From Bacillaceae bacterium (GTDB taxonomy: Bacteria > Bacillota > Bacilli > Bacillales > Amphibacillaceae): a stretch of 6,038 bases of DNA. The stretch is from positions 1-6,038 of the forward strand of contig JASLIE010000053.1 in assembly GCA_030152985.1 (NCBI GenBank), written 5' to 3'. Below, piece by piece: positions 1 to 6,038 of this stretch. How positions within the stretch are numbered: position 1 is the stretch's first letter; each line of letters opens with the position of its first letter. Made by a program: the position numbers and the translations under genes. The notes under the pieces are model-generated. The model searched no databases. It was given only the letters and a program-made list of their open reading frames with translations, and was not told the origin of the DNA.

Positions 1-712
1 GGCAGCCACCCAGCCCGCCTGCTGCACTGTCAAAGTCACGAATCCCTTCTTCATAGCCTGCTACTGCGTTAGCAAAGGCCATCCCTCTTGTATTATGCAA
101 GTGAAGGGAGAAGGTGAAGTGAGGAAAAGCTGCCTTTAAATCACGAATAATTCTTTTAATTCGGACGGGATTTGCCATTCCCGTTGTATCCGCAAGCGAA
201 ATCTTATGAATCCCAAGCTCATCATAACGCTCACAAATTTCTAAATGACGCTCAATCGGCACGACACCTTCATAAGGACAACCGAAGGCGACTGAGATTG
301 ACCCTTCAACGACAATCCCTGCTTCATCTGCTCTGGCCTTAATTTCTGCAAACTCAGCCATGGCATCAAAGGTTTTACTATTGGCATTATGCAAGCTGTG
401 TGAATCGGTTGCAGAAAGCATCAGTTTAACAACATCGACTTTAGCCTTAATGGCTCGGTCAAGACCGCGTAGGTTAGGAATTAAGGCCCTGAGCAAGACA
501 CCTTCCTTACGTGTAATTCTCTGCAGCACCTCATCTGCATCACTTAACTGCGGCACAGCTTTAGGATGGACAAAAGACGTCACCTCAATTTGCGGAAAGC
601 CACAGTCCATTAAGGCATTAATCATTTTCACCTTTTCATCTGTTGGCATTGAAACAGGCAACATTTGAAAACCATCACGTGGACAGACTTCTGATATACG
701 TAGCTCAGCCAT
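1..712 (-). CDS. HMG-CoA lyase-like (HMGL/DRE-TIM) enzyme, 3' end outside window
   Basis: The first 237 residues of a TIM-barrel lyase of the HMGL-like family are visible; the frame runs off the window at base 1. The family cleaves 3-hydroxy-acyl-CoAs, classically HMG-CoA to acetoacetate and acetyl-CoA, using a divalent metal. Visible motifs are CPRDGFQ (10-16, with catalytic Arg12 and metal ligand Asp13), IEVTSFV (42-48), GCPYEG (144-149), SLADTTG (172-178), the metal-binding pair His204/His206 in HLHNTRG, and GLGGC (233-237), whose Cys237 matches the catalytic Cys of human HMG-CoA lyase. The family is usually about 300 residues, so some 60-70 are missing. The ATG at 712 has AGGAGG seven bases upstream; another ATG at 716 is out of frame. 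HNTRG in place of the classical HDTYG suggests a divergent subfamily, so the acyl-CoA substrate may not be HMG-CoA. The preceding CoA-transferase gene ends 12 bases upstream, which suggests that enzyme supplies the CoA ester. Family confidence is high; substrate is uncertain. Confidence 0.9.
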   Translation of the reverse strand, partial: MAELRISEVCPRDGFQMLPVSMPTDEKVKMINALMDCGFPQIEVTSFVHPKAVPQLSDADEVLQRITRKEGVLLRALIPNLRGLDRAIKAKVDVVKLMLSATDSHSLHNANSKTFDAMAEFAEIKARADEAGIVVEGSISVAFGCPYEGVVPIERHLEICERYDELGIHKISLADTTGMANPVRIKRIIRDLKAAFPHFTFSLHLHNTRGMAFANAVAGYEEGIRDFDSAAGGLGGC

Positions 713-719
713 ACATATC

Positions 720-725
720 CCTCCT
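720..725 (-). promoter_or_regulatory. Ribosome binding site of the HMGL-like gene
   Basis: A perfect AGGAGG lies seven bases before the ATG at 712. Its first base is also the last base of the TAA stop (725-727) of the CoA-transferase gene, so termination and re-initiation are probably coupled. It selects the ATG at 712 over the out-of-frame ATG at 716. Confidence 0.8.
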
Positions 726-1939
726 TAAATAATCTGATCTCTTTTTAATTGTTCGATTTCTTCATCTGAATAATTTAAGACTTCTTTTAAAATATGTTCA
801 TTGTCTTCACCAATATCCGGTCCGATATTTCGGATTTCACCCGGTGTTTTAGAGAATTTCGGAACAATGCCTGGCATTTTCATTTTTCCAAGACGTGGGT
901 GTTCGACTTCAACAATATTTTCACGTGCCTTAAATTGTTCATTGTTAAATATATCTTCAATGCTATTAATCGCACTGACCGGCACACCGTATTCATCTAA
1001 ATGTGCTTGCAGCTCATCACGGTTTAAAGTCTTAACCCAGTCGGCTACAATGCCGTTTGTTAAATTAAAGTTTTCTAGACGGACTGAGTTTGTATAAAAC
1101 CTGTCATCACTTAACATATCCTCACGGTTCATAGCTTGAGCTAATCGTTCAAAAGTCCGGTCTGAACTGGTCACTAAAACGACCCAATGTCCATCCTTTG
1201 TCTCGAAGGTACCTGCCGGACTTGAGTGACCACTTAAGCCAGGTGACCTTTCTTTAATGATGCCGTTTTGATCGTAATCTGTTACGAGAAACTCCATCAT
1301 TCTAAAGACCGACTCATATAAGCCGATATCAACATATTGACCTTCACCTTCTTGAGTCACATCACGGTAATAAAGTGCGGTTGATGTTGCAAAGGCCACA
1401 TAAATCCCTGTAATATAATCAATTAAAGAAAATGACGGACTGATTGGTGGGCGATCGGTAAAGCCATGCAAGTAAGTAAAACCACTGAAGGCTGTTGCAG
1501 GCGTTCCAAAGCCTGCCTTATCTGCATAGGGTCCCGTCTGACCGTAACCTGTCACTCGAATCATGATCAGATCATCATTCACAGCTTTTAAATCTTCATA
1601 ACCAATCCCCCACTTTTCAAGCGTACCGGTTCTAAAGTTTTCAATTACGACATCTGACTTTTTAACAAGTCCTTTTAAAATCGCTTTGCCTTCTTCTGTC
1701 CGGAGATCGAGTGTGAGTGATTGTTTATTACGAGCAAGTGTCGGCCATCTCAGCGGCTCATCCCCTTTAAATGGACCCATATCACGCAATGAGTCGCCTT
1801 TTCCTGGCATTTCTATCTTAATGACTTCTGCACCGAAGTCTGCAAGCAATGTCGCACCAAACGGAGCTGCGATCATGGTTGATAAATCTAATATACGAAT
1901 CCCTGCAAGGGGCCCTTTAATTTGTTTTCTTTCAGACAT
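725..1939 (-). CDS. Family III CoA-transferase (CaiB/BaiF family)
   Basis: This is a full-length, 404-residue cytoplasmic enzyme; the family is typically about 400 residues and forms interlocked dimers. Family III enzymes move CoA between carboxylic acids through an aspartyl-acyl intermediate. Near the N-terminus are GPLAGIRILDLS and the stretch with FGAEVIKIE, both hallmarks of the family. These are followed by ARNKQSLTLDL, DVVIENFRTG and VTGYGQTGPY. The likely catalytic Asp is in SLIDYITG (Asp174 from the chosen start). A longer reading starts at ATG 1945 (MKMSER...), but AGGAGG is then only one base away, whereas it sits seven bases from ATG 1939, so the shorter start is preferred. Relatives include itaconate, citramalate, malate, formyl-CoA and succinyl-CoA:HMG/glutarate transferases. 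The downstream HMGL-like lyase suggests a branched hydroxy-dicarboxylate acceptor. That is inference; family membership is near certain. Confidence 0.93.
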   Translation of the reverse strand: MSERKQIKGPLAGIRILDLSTMIAAPFGATLLADFGAEVIKIEMPGKGDSLRDMGPFKGDEPLRWPTLARNKQSLTLDLRTEEGKAILKGLVKKSDVVIENFRTGTLEKWGIGYEDLKAVNDDLIMIRVTGYGQTGPYADKAGFGTPATAFSGFTYLHGFTDRPPISPSFSLIDYITGIYVAFATSTALYYRDVTQEGEGQYVDIGLYESVFRMMEFLVTDYDQNGIIKERSPGLSGHSSPAGTFETKDGHWVVLVTSSDRTFERLAQAMNREDMLSDDRFYTNSVRLENFNLTNGIVADWVKTLNRDELQAHLDEYGVPVSAINSIEDIFNNEQFKARENIVEVEHPRLGKMKMPGIVPKFSKTPGEIRNIGPDIGEDNEHILKEVLNYSDEEIEQLKRDQII

Positions 1940-1946
1940 CTTCATG

Positions 1947-1952
1947 CCTCCT
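1947..1952 (-). promoter_or_regulatory. Ribosome binding site deciding the CoA-transferase start
   Basis: A perfect AGGAGG lies three bases after the MmgE/PrpD stop codon. It is seven bases from the ATG at 1939 but only one base from the in-frame ATG at 1945. Normal Shine-Dalgarno spacing therefore favours 1939, shortening the protein by two residues. Confidence 0.75.
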
Positions 1953-1955
1953 TAA

Positions 1956-3278
1956 TTAGTTTTTTAAGAGGTCAATTAGTTCTGTTACATCTTCCTTTTC
2001 ATCAAAGTGTCGAATATAATTAATCAGTTCATTCTGTTTTTTTGATGAATAAATTCCTTTTGTCATCTGAATAAACTTATAAGCTAATCGATCAAAATCT
2101 AATTGATCATCTGGCCCACCATTTGCCATCTCTAAGGCTGCTTCATAACACTTACCATCCCGCGTTAAAACCTTAACGACAACCGGCATGACAGTCGGAT
2201 AATTCACATCTAACTCTTCTGAATGGTAGACATTAACCCGTTGTGCAAGCGCTTTAATTTCTGGATTTTGAAGATATTTTTCTTCAAAAATAGTAAAGTC
2301 ACTCCGTCTTAAATGCAGGTAGGAAGCAAGTGCAAATGGAATACTAAACTTAGCAGATAAGGCATTATGATAGGCTTTATTATTTAAACTCGACGCACGT
2401 TGATAGGTGATGACTTTAACCTCTTCGATCTCTTCATCTGTTAAATGATGTTGACTTACAAGCTCTTTAAATGCATCAATTGGCGCATGAACATAGCGAC
2501 AAAAGGCATGTGTTTTAAAATAATTTTCTTTAATATCAAACTGACGCTGTATATGATCATTGCTAAGCTCAAAACCTTCACCAATGACCTCACCTAAAAC
2601 ATAGGCTAAATTATTCTTTGGCGCGTAGATAGCTGACTTTAATAAGTCATAGCTCTTAAAACTATTTTGAATGGATTGACCTAGATAGACATTCCGAATT
2701 AAGGCTCCCTCGCGCACTGTTTGCCACTGGGTTGGCATTGCAAAAGAAATCGCAATATCAAGCCCTTTAATAAAAGCCGCTTCTTCAACACCCTCCATGA
2801 AAAACAAGGTCGCAGCCGAACCTGCTACACCCCAAGTACCGTGAGCATGTGCTGAAGCGCTGAGCTGGGTACTCCGTCCTAAAATAGAGGTCAGCTCATA
2901 ACTCTTAACTAAATCAAGTAAAAATGCTTGCCCTGAATAGCCCTGTTTACGCTGGATTTGTGTCAGCATAACGGGAATGACGTGAGCAGCAGGGTGTCCT
3001 TTACTCCACTGATTCCCTTCATCTAACTCCATTGAAACTGAGGCTGTCCCCATTAAAAAAGCAGCATGAGATAAATGTGTATAACGATCTGTCCCCAGTA
3101 CATAATAAGGTCCTTTTTCTTCTGTTAAACGACTAACTAAGCGCTGATTTTCTGATTCTTGCATGCCTAAAAGAATAGCTGCTAAGGTATCAAGTAAGAC
3201 TTTCTTACTTGCCTCTTTCACTGATTCACTTAAATCTTCCCATTCATAATCATTGAGTTCTGATATGAGTTCATTCAT
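1956..3278 (-). CDS. MmgE/PrpD family protein (2-methylcitrate dehydratase / cis-aconitate decarboxylase-like)
   Basis: This complete 440-residue protein has the two-domain MmgE/PrpD architecture: an all-helical N-terminal domain followed by a smaller alpha/beta lid. Known members act without a cofactor on di- and tricarboxylates: 2-methylcitrate dehydratase (PrpD), cis-aconitate decarboxylase and iminodisuccinate epimerase. Recognisable blocks are ELDEGNQWSKGHPAAHVIPV (84-103), the His-rich SAHAHGTWGVAGSAA (142-156), FCRYVHAPIDAF (259-270, family signature with Lys255 just before it), AKFSIPFALASYL (309-321) and the lid segment around NYPTVMPVVVKV (359-370). The ATG at 3278 has GAGGTG five bases upstream. 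No PrpB, PrpC or aconitase gene is in view, so a standard methylcitrate cycle is not supported here. Its place between IclR and the CoA-transferase suggests it processes the free acid before CoA activation. The length is close to the family norm of about 450. The family call is firm; the reaction is unknown. Confidence 0.9.
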   Translation of the reverse strand: MNELISELNDYEWEDLSESVKEASKKVLLDTLAAILLGMQESENQRLVSRLTEEKGPYYVLGTDRYTHLSHAAFLMGTASVSMELDEGNQWSKGHPAAHVIPVMLTQIQRKQGYSGQAFLLDLVKSYELTSILGRSTQLSASAHAHGTWGVAGSAATLFFMEGVEEAAFIKGLDIAISFAMPTQWQTVREGALIRNVYLGQSIQNSFKSYDLLKSAIYAPKNNLAYVLGEVIGEGFELSNDHIQRQFDIKENYFKTHAFCRYVHAPIDAFKELVSQHHLTDEEIEEVKVITYQRASSLNNKAYHNALSAKFSIPFALASYLHLRRSDFTIFEEKYLQNPEIKALAQRVNVYHSEELDVNYPTVMPVVVKVLTRDGKCYEAALEMANGGPDDQLDFDRLAYKFIQMTKGIYSSKKQNELINYIRHFDEKEDVTELIDLLKN

Positions 3279-3283
3279 TTTGC

Positions 3284-3289
3284 CACCTC
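3284..3289 (-). promoter_or_regulatory. Ribosome binding site of the MmgE/PrpD gene
   Basis: GAGGTG (within AGAGGTGG) lies five bases before the ATG at 3278, inside the 16-base gap after the iclR stop. It supports the first Met as the start. Confidence 0.65.
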
Positions 3290-3294
3290 TTTAG

Positions 3295-4035
3295 TTATTC
3301 AAAATAACCTAGGTGTTTTGAGACCTTCTCTGCCCCATTTTGGATTAATTGAACGAGTTCACCTTCACGTTCTTGTGAAAGTCGCTGAATCGGACCCGCA
3401 ATGGTTAAACTCGCAACTAAGTTCCCCGCACTATCACGAATGGGTGCCGCAATCGCAAAACTCCCTAAGACCCTCTCACCACGTGTGACAGCATAGCCTA
3501 GTCTTTTTGTTTCTTCGACAGCTTCTTTTAAATCCGTTCGATTCGCCTCGTACTTTTCAACAAGTTTATCGATTTTTTTATCGCGTTCCTTATCTTTTGT
3601 AAAAGAAAGGAGGATTTTACCCGATGCTCCTAGATGAATAGGATGACGATCTCCTACACTGACAAAGTTTCTTACAGGCAGTGGACTGTCAATCTTTTCA
3701 ATACAAATCCGGTAAATGTCATCAATAATGTTTAACTCTATCGTTTCCTCAGACGCAGCAACTAAGTCCTCCATGACAGGAAAAGCAACGCTTCTAACAT
3801 CTAAATTACTCTGAAAAATACTACCTAGTCTAAAAAACTGAAAACCTGGCGCATAAGCATGGCTGTGCTCATCTTTTTCTAAAAAATCCGCTTCAGTTAA
3901 TGTGTTTAAAACCCTAAATATCGTACTTTTGGGGAAATCTAATTCTTCCTCAATTTCAGCAATGGTTAATTTATTTCGGTCCATTGTAAAAAGCTTTAAA
4001 ATCGCAAACATTTTATCATATGACTTAATTATCAC
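3295..4035 (-). CDS. IclR-family transcriptional regulator
   Basis: This 246-residue DNA-binding regulator has the usual IclR length and layout. A winged helix-turn-helix occupies about residues 5-65, with helices around LTIAEIEEELDFPKSTIFRV (23-42) and a recognition helix near 37-47. A C-terminal effector domain spans about 75-245, shown by HLGASGKILLSF (134-145), ERVLGSFAIAAPIRD (187-201) and LTIAGPIQRLS (210-220). The start is GTG, chosen because GGAGGT lies eight bases upstream; the next in-frame ATG (Met9, base 4011) has no such site. Members control aromatic, acetate and dicarboxylate catabolic genes and bind small acids. It sits inside the operon, between the transporter and the enzyme genes, and so probably controls it and itself. 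Whether it activates or represses cannot be told. Confidence 0.93.
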   Translation of the reverse strand: MIIKSYDKMFAILKLFTMDRNKLTIAEIEEELDFPKSTIFRVLNTLTEADFLEKDEHSHAYAPGFQFFRLGSIFQSNLDVRSVAFPVMEDLVAASEETIELNIIDDIYRICIEKIDSPLPVRNFVSVGDRHPIHLGASGKILLSFTKDKERDKKIDKLVEKYEANRTDLKEAVEETKRLGYAVTRGERVLGSFAIAAPIRDSAGNLVASLTIAGPIQRLSQEREGELVQLIQNGAEKVSKHLGYFE

Positions 4036-4043
4036 GGCCGTCT

Positions 4044-4050
4044 ACCTCCA
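4044..4050 (-). promoter_or_regulatory. Ribosome binding site supporting the GTG start of iclR
   Basis: TGGAGGT lies eight bases before GTG 4035, in the 19-base gap between the livF stop and iclR. It is the main reason for preferring GTG at 4035 over the internal ATG at 4011. Confidence 0.75.
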
Positions 4051-4054
4051 ACTT

Positions 4055-4768
4055 TTATTCAGTTTTCACCCCTAAATAAGTTGTCTTTAATTCCTCATCA
4101 TTTAACAACTCTTCAGCTGTGCCACTGATTACAATTTCACCATTTTCGATTACATACCCTCGGTCTGCCATGGCAAGTGCTTGGTTAACGTTTTGTTCAA
4201 CAAGTAAAATCGTTACCCCTGATGCTTTAATTTCAGAAATAATTTCAAAGACTTGCTTAGTCAGTAAGGGAGATAAACCGATAGATGGTTCATCTAAAAT
4301 GAGTAATTTAGGTTCAGCCATTAATGCACGCGCAATTGCAAGCATCTGCTGCTGTCCGCCACTCATTGTTCCCGCTAATTGATCGACCCTTTCTTCAAGT
4401 ATCGGAAATAAGTCGAAGCAATAAGCGAGGTTTTTCTTTATATTTTTACGTGCATTCGGTAAAAATGCACCTAATTCTAAGTTTTCCAAAACTGTCATTT
4501 CAGTAAATAAATTACGTCCTTCTGGGACTTGAATGAGACCTGACTTGACGATTTCTTCTGCTGTACACTTCTGGATCTCTTTTCCGTCTAAGATAATCTT
4601 TCCCTTAGTCACCGGAAGAAGGCCTGAGAGTGTCAGCATGGTCGTTGTTTTCCCGGCCCCATTTGTTCCGAGAATACTGACAAGTTCACCTTCTTCTACA
4701 TGAAAGGATAAGTCTCTTAAGACTTGTAAATTCCCGTAACCTGCAACAAGTTTTTCTACTTTTAACAT
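4055..4768 (-). CDS. livF: ABC transporter ATP-binding protein, LivF type
   Basis: This complete 237-residue ATPase belongs to the HAAT (hydrophobic amino acid transport) family of ABC importers. It has Walker A GTNGAGKTT (34-42), Q-loop Gln80, an intact signature MSGGQ (135-139), Walker B LLILDE (155-160), and LLVEQN (188-193), where a Gln stands in place of the switch His, as is usual for LivF. The length matches the family norm of about 233-237. With the LivG partner it would power import on the cytoplasmic face of the permease. Its ATG overlaps the livG stop by one base (TAATG), pointing to translational coupling. LivF homologues also serve amides, urea and various carboxylates, so the symbol denotes the subfamily and not proven leucine transport. 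Confidence 0.92.
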   Translation of the reverse strand: MLKVEKLVAGYGNLQVLRDLSFHVEEGELVSILGTNGAGKTTTMLTLSGLLPVTKGKIILDGKEIQKCTAEEIVKSGLIQVPEGRNLFTEMTVLENLELGAFLPNARKNIKKNLAYCFDLFPILEERVDQLAGTMSGGQQQMLAIARALMAEPKLLILDEPSIGLSPLLTKQVFEIISEIKASGVTILLVEQNVNQALAMADRGYVIENGEIVISGTAEELLNDEELKTTYLGVKTE

Positions 4769-5484
4769 TAGATCTCGCCTCCTAAATACGCTTCAACAAC
4801 ATGCGGATCGGATGTAACTTCTTCAGGGCTTCCTTCTGCAATCTTTTCACCTAAATGCATGACGACAACACGGTCAGATAGTTCCATAACAGCTGACATT
4901 AAGTGTTCGATGAAAAAGATGGTGATCCCTTGATCACGGATTTCTTTAATCAAGTCAATAAATTCATTGACCTCAGAAGGGTTTAAACCTGACATGACCT
5001 CATCTAAAAATAGAAGTTTTGGCTTTGTTGCAAGTGCACGCGCTACTTCAACCTTCTTCTGCTCTGCAAAAGTTAAGTCAAGCATCCGAATATGTGCTTT
5101 ATGGGCAATCCCCATAAATTCAAGCTGCTCATAGGCTATCTTTTCAGCATCAGCATACTTATGCACCGTATTAAAGGCGCCGACAATCACATTTTCAAGC
5201 AAGGTTAAATTACCAAAGGGTTGAACAATTTGAAAGGTCCGGGCAATGCCCAGTTTACAAATTTCTTCTGGCTTGAGTTTACAAATGTCTTGTCCATTAT
5301 ACCAAATTGAACCTGATGTCGCACCGTGATATCCTGAAATTGTATGGAATAGTGTTGTTTTCCCAGCACCATTCGGACCGATTAGACCGAGTATTTCACC
5401 TTCTTTTAAATCCAGACTCACTGAATTAACAGCGACAAGACCTGAGAACTTCTTTGTTACTTGATCTAAAACTAATAAACTCAT
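4768..5484 (-). CDS. livG: ABC transporter ATP-binding protein, LivG type
   Basis: This complete 238-residue ATPase of the HAAT importer family has Walker A GPNGAGKTT (36-44), Q-loop Gln85 in RTFQIVQ, Walker B LLFLDE (157-162), D-loop SGLNPSE (165-171) and switch His194 in FFIEH. The C-terminal EAYLGGEI is typical of LivG. It is somewhat shorter than the common length of about 255. The ABC signature is unorthodox: LTFAE (137-141) replaces LSxGQ, with Ala for the conserved Gly, and Walker B is followed by Val instead of Pro (LDEVMSGL). Similar deviations occur in one branch of LivG-like proteins, so this is more likely a subfamily trait than inactivation. The partner LivF has a canonical signature, so the heterodimer would have one standard and one atypical signature motif. 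It begins two bases after the permease stop. Confidence 0.92.
   Translation of the reverse strand: MSLLVLDQVTKKFSGLVAVNSVSLDLKEGEILGLIGPNGAGKTTLFHTISGYHGATSGSIWYNGQDICKLKPEEICKLGIARTFQIVQPFGNLTLLENVIVGAFNTVHKYADAEKIAYEQLEFMGIAHKAHIRMLDLTFAEQKKVEVARALATKPKLLFLDEVMSGLNPSEVNEFIDLIKEIRDQGITIFFIEHLMSAVMELSDRVVVMHLGEKIAEGSPEEVTSDPHVVEAYLGGEI
4778..4783 (-). promoter_or_regulatory. Ribosome binding site of livF inside the livG coding end
   Basis: AGGAGG is embedded in the last livG codons (Leu-Gly-Gly), nine bases before the livF ATG. Together with the TAATG stop/start overlap this indicates coupled translation of the two ATPases. Confidence 0.75.
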
Positions 5485-5486
5485 CT

Positions 5487-6038
5487 TTACCCATCCCTTC
5501 TATTACGCGCGTTGCGAATTTTTTCCTGTATCCAACCGACAATTCCTTGCGGTAAATAAAGCATGACGAGAATTAAAATAATTCCGTAGGCCATTAAATG
5601 TGCCCCTGCAAAACCACCGAAGACTTGTGCTGTGACTTCACCAAGCGGAATCACAACAAGCGCTCCTACGAAAGGCCCAAGAATGGTTCCCATCCCACCA
5701 ATAATCGCTGGCAGTAAAATATCAATTGACACATCATTACCAAAGGTTGTTGGCGGCTCAATATAGAGCATGTATTGTGCGTAGAATGATCCACCAATTG
5801 CTGTGACAGAAGCACTAATTGCAATGGCAATCATCTTATTTTTAAAGGTATTAACACCGAGTGACTGTGCTGCGTCTTCATTTTCACGAATGGCGACTAA
5901 ATTATAGCCTAAACGTGAACGACTAATGAAATAAACAAGCAAGGTCGCTAAAAGCGCAAAGATTAAAATAACATAGTAATAACCCGCACGTGAGCTAAAC
6001 TGAAACATGGCTGGATTGGGATCGATTTGAATTAAAAT
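5487..6038 (-). CDS. livM: Branched-chain amino acid-type ABC permease, LivM type, 5' end outside window
   Basis: These are the last 183 residues of a membrane permease. The frame stays open upstream of the first visible Met (base 6008) to the window edge, adding ten residues (ILIQIDPNPA), so that Met is internal and the gene is cut at the window edge. LivM proteins are typically 300-400 residues, so roughly the C-terminal half is present. Hydrophobic segments lie at about window residues 19-38 (YYYVILIFALLATLLVYFIS), 68-90, 112-135 and 147-165. Between the first two lies the cytoplasmic coupling loop RENEDAAQSLGVN, which contacts the ATPases. GGMGTILGPFVGALV is a LivM hallmark, and the tail is basic (KIRNARNRRDG). 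A LivH-type permease and a periplasmic-type binding protein would be expected nearby. The imported ligand cannot be read from the permease. Confidence 0.92.
   Translation of the reverse strand: MLIQIDPNPAMFQFSSRAGYYYVILIFALLATLLVYFISRSRLGYNLVAIRENEDAAQSLGVNTFKNKMIAIAISASVTAIGGSFYAQYMLYIEPPTTFGNDVSIDILLPAIIGGMGTILGPFVGALVVIPLGEVTAQVFGGFAGAHLMAYGIILILVMLYLPQGIVGWIQEKIRNARNRRDG
5494..5500 (-). promoter_or_regulatory. Weak ribosome binding site of livG within the livM end
   Basis: GAAGGGA lies nine bases before the livG ATG, inside the final livM codons. It is weaker than the AGGAGG sites of the other genes; with only two bases between the genes, livG is probably translated mainly by coupling from livM. 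Confidence 0.4.

Larger units (their letters stand above)
1..6038 (-). other. Probable single operon: transporter, IclR regulator, acid-processing enzymes
   Basis: Seven same-strand genes follow one another with gaps from a one-base overlap to 19 bases. None of the junctions holds a GC-rich hairpin with a T-run or a convincing -35/-10 pair. The transcript therefore appears to start upstream of 6038 and to end beyond base 1. Co-transcription is inferred from spacing. Confidence 0.75.

Noticed and set aside
360..668. Plus-strand open frame of 102 codons opposite the HMGL-like gene
   Set aside because: It lies fully antisense to a gene with clear family motifs, and its translation resembles no family I recognise; it is a shadow frame.
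794..1097. Two overlapping plus-strand open frames opposite the CoA-transferase
   Set aside because: Both are antisense to a well-supported coding region and have no recognisable domain.
1686..1955. Plus-strand open frame opposite the CoA-transferase N-terminus
   Set aside because: It is a shadow of the conserved N-terminal region of the CoA-transferase.
3300..3320. Imperfect palindrome around ACCTAGGT with A-run and T-run flanks at the 3' end of iclR, considered as an operator or terminator
   Set aside because: The symmetric core is only eight bases, the flanks pair imperfectly, and it falls in the last iclR codons. It is too weak to call without conservation or binding data.
4009..4023. 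TATGAT-like -10 element near the start of iclR, considered as an internal promoter
   Set aside because: No acceptable -35 element lies 16-18 bases upstream, and the stretch is iclR coding sequence.
4119..4506. Plus-strand open frames opposite livF
   Set aside because: They are antisense to the LivF signature and Walker B region, with no independent coding evidence.
5487..6008. Complete small permease starting at the Met at base 6008
   Set aside because: The frame continues open to the window edge and no ribosome binding site precedes this Met. LivM proteins are much longer, so it is an internal Met of a gene cut by the window edge.

Overview
The window is a tightly packed stretch of a bacterial chromosome in which every supported gene lies on the minus strand, so it is read from base 6038 down to base 1. 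The moderately low GC content, the strong AGGAGG-type ribosome binding sites before most genes, one GTG start and the protein style suggest a Bacillota, probably Bacillales-like, host. The genus cannot be named from the sequence alone.

In transcription order the genes are: a LivM-type permease (5' end outside the window), a LivG-type ATPase, a LivF-type ATPase, an IclR-family regulator, an MmgE/PrpD-family protein, a family III (CaiB/BaiF) CoA-transferase, and an HMG-CoA lyase-like enzyme (3' end outside the window). The gaps are about 2, -1 (TAATG overlap), 19, 16, 16 and 12 bases. No internal terminator or convincing promoter was seen, so this looks like one operon. There is no gene-free stretch longer than about 20 bases, and no RNA gene, mobile element, long repeat or CRISPR array was found.

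Inferred role: the HAAT-type ABC transporter imports a small carboxylate or amino acid, and IclR senses the substrate or an intermediate. The MmgE/PrpD protein carries out a hydration, dehydration, decarboxylation or isomerisation on the free acid. The CoA-transferase then activates the acid, and the HMGL-like lyase cleaves the 3-hydroxyacyl-CoA to acetyl-CoA (or similar) plus a keto acid. A branched di- or tricarboxylate such as 3-hydroxy-3-methylglutarate, citramalate, itaconate or a methylcitrate-like compound would fit. The exact substrate is not shown by the sequence, and this pathway is the most interesting open question in the window.
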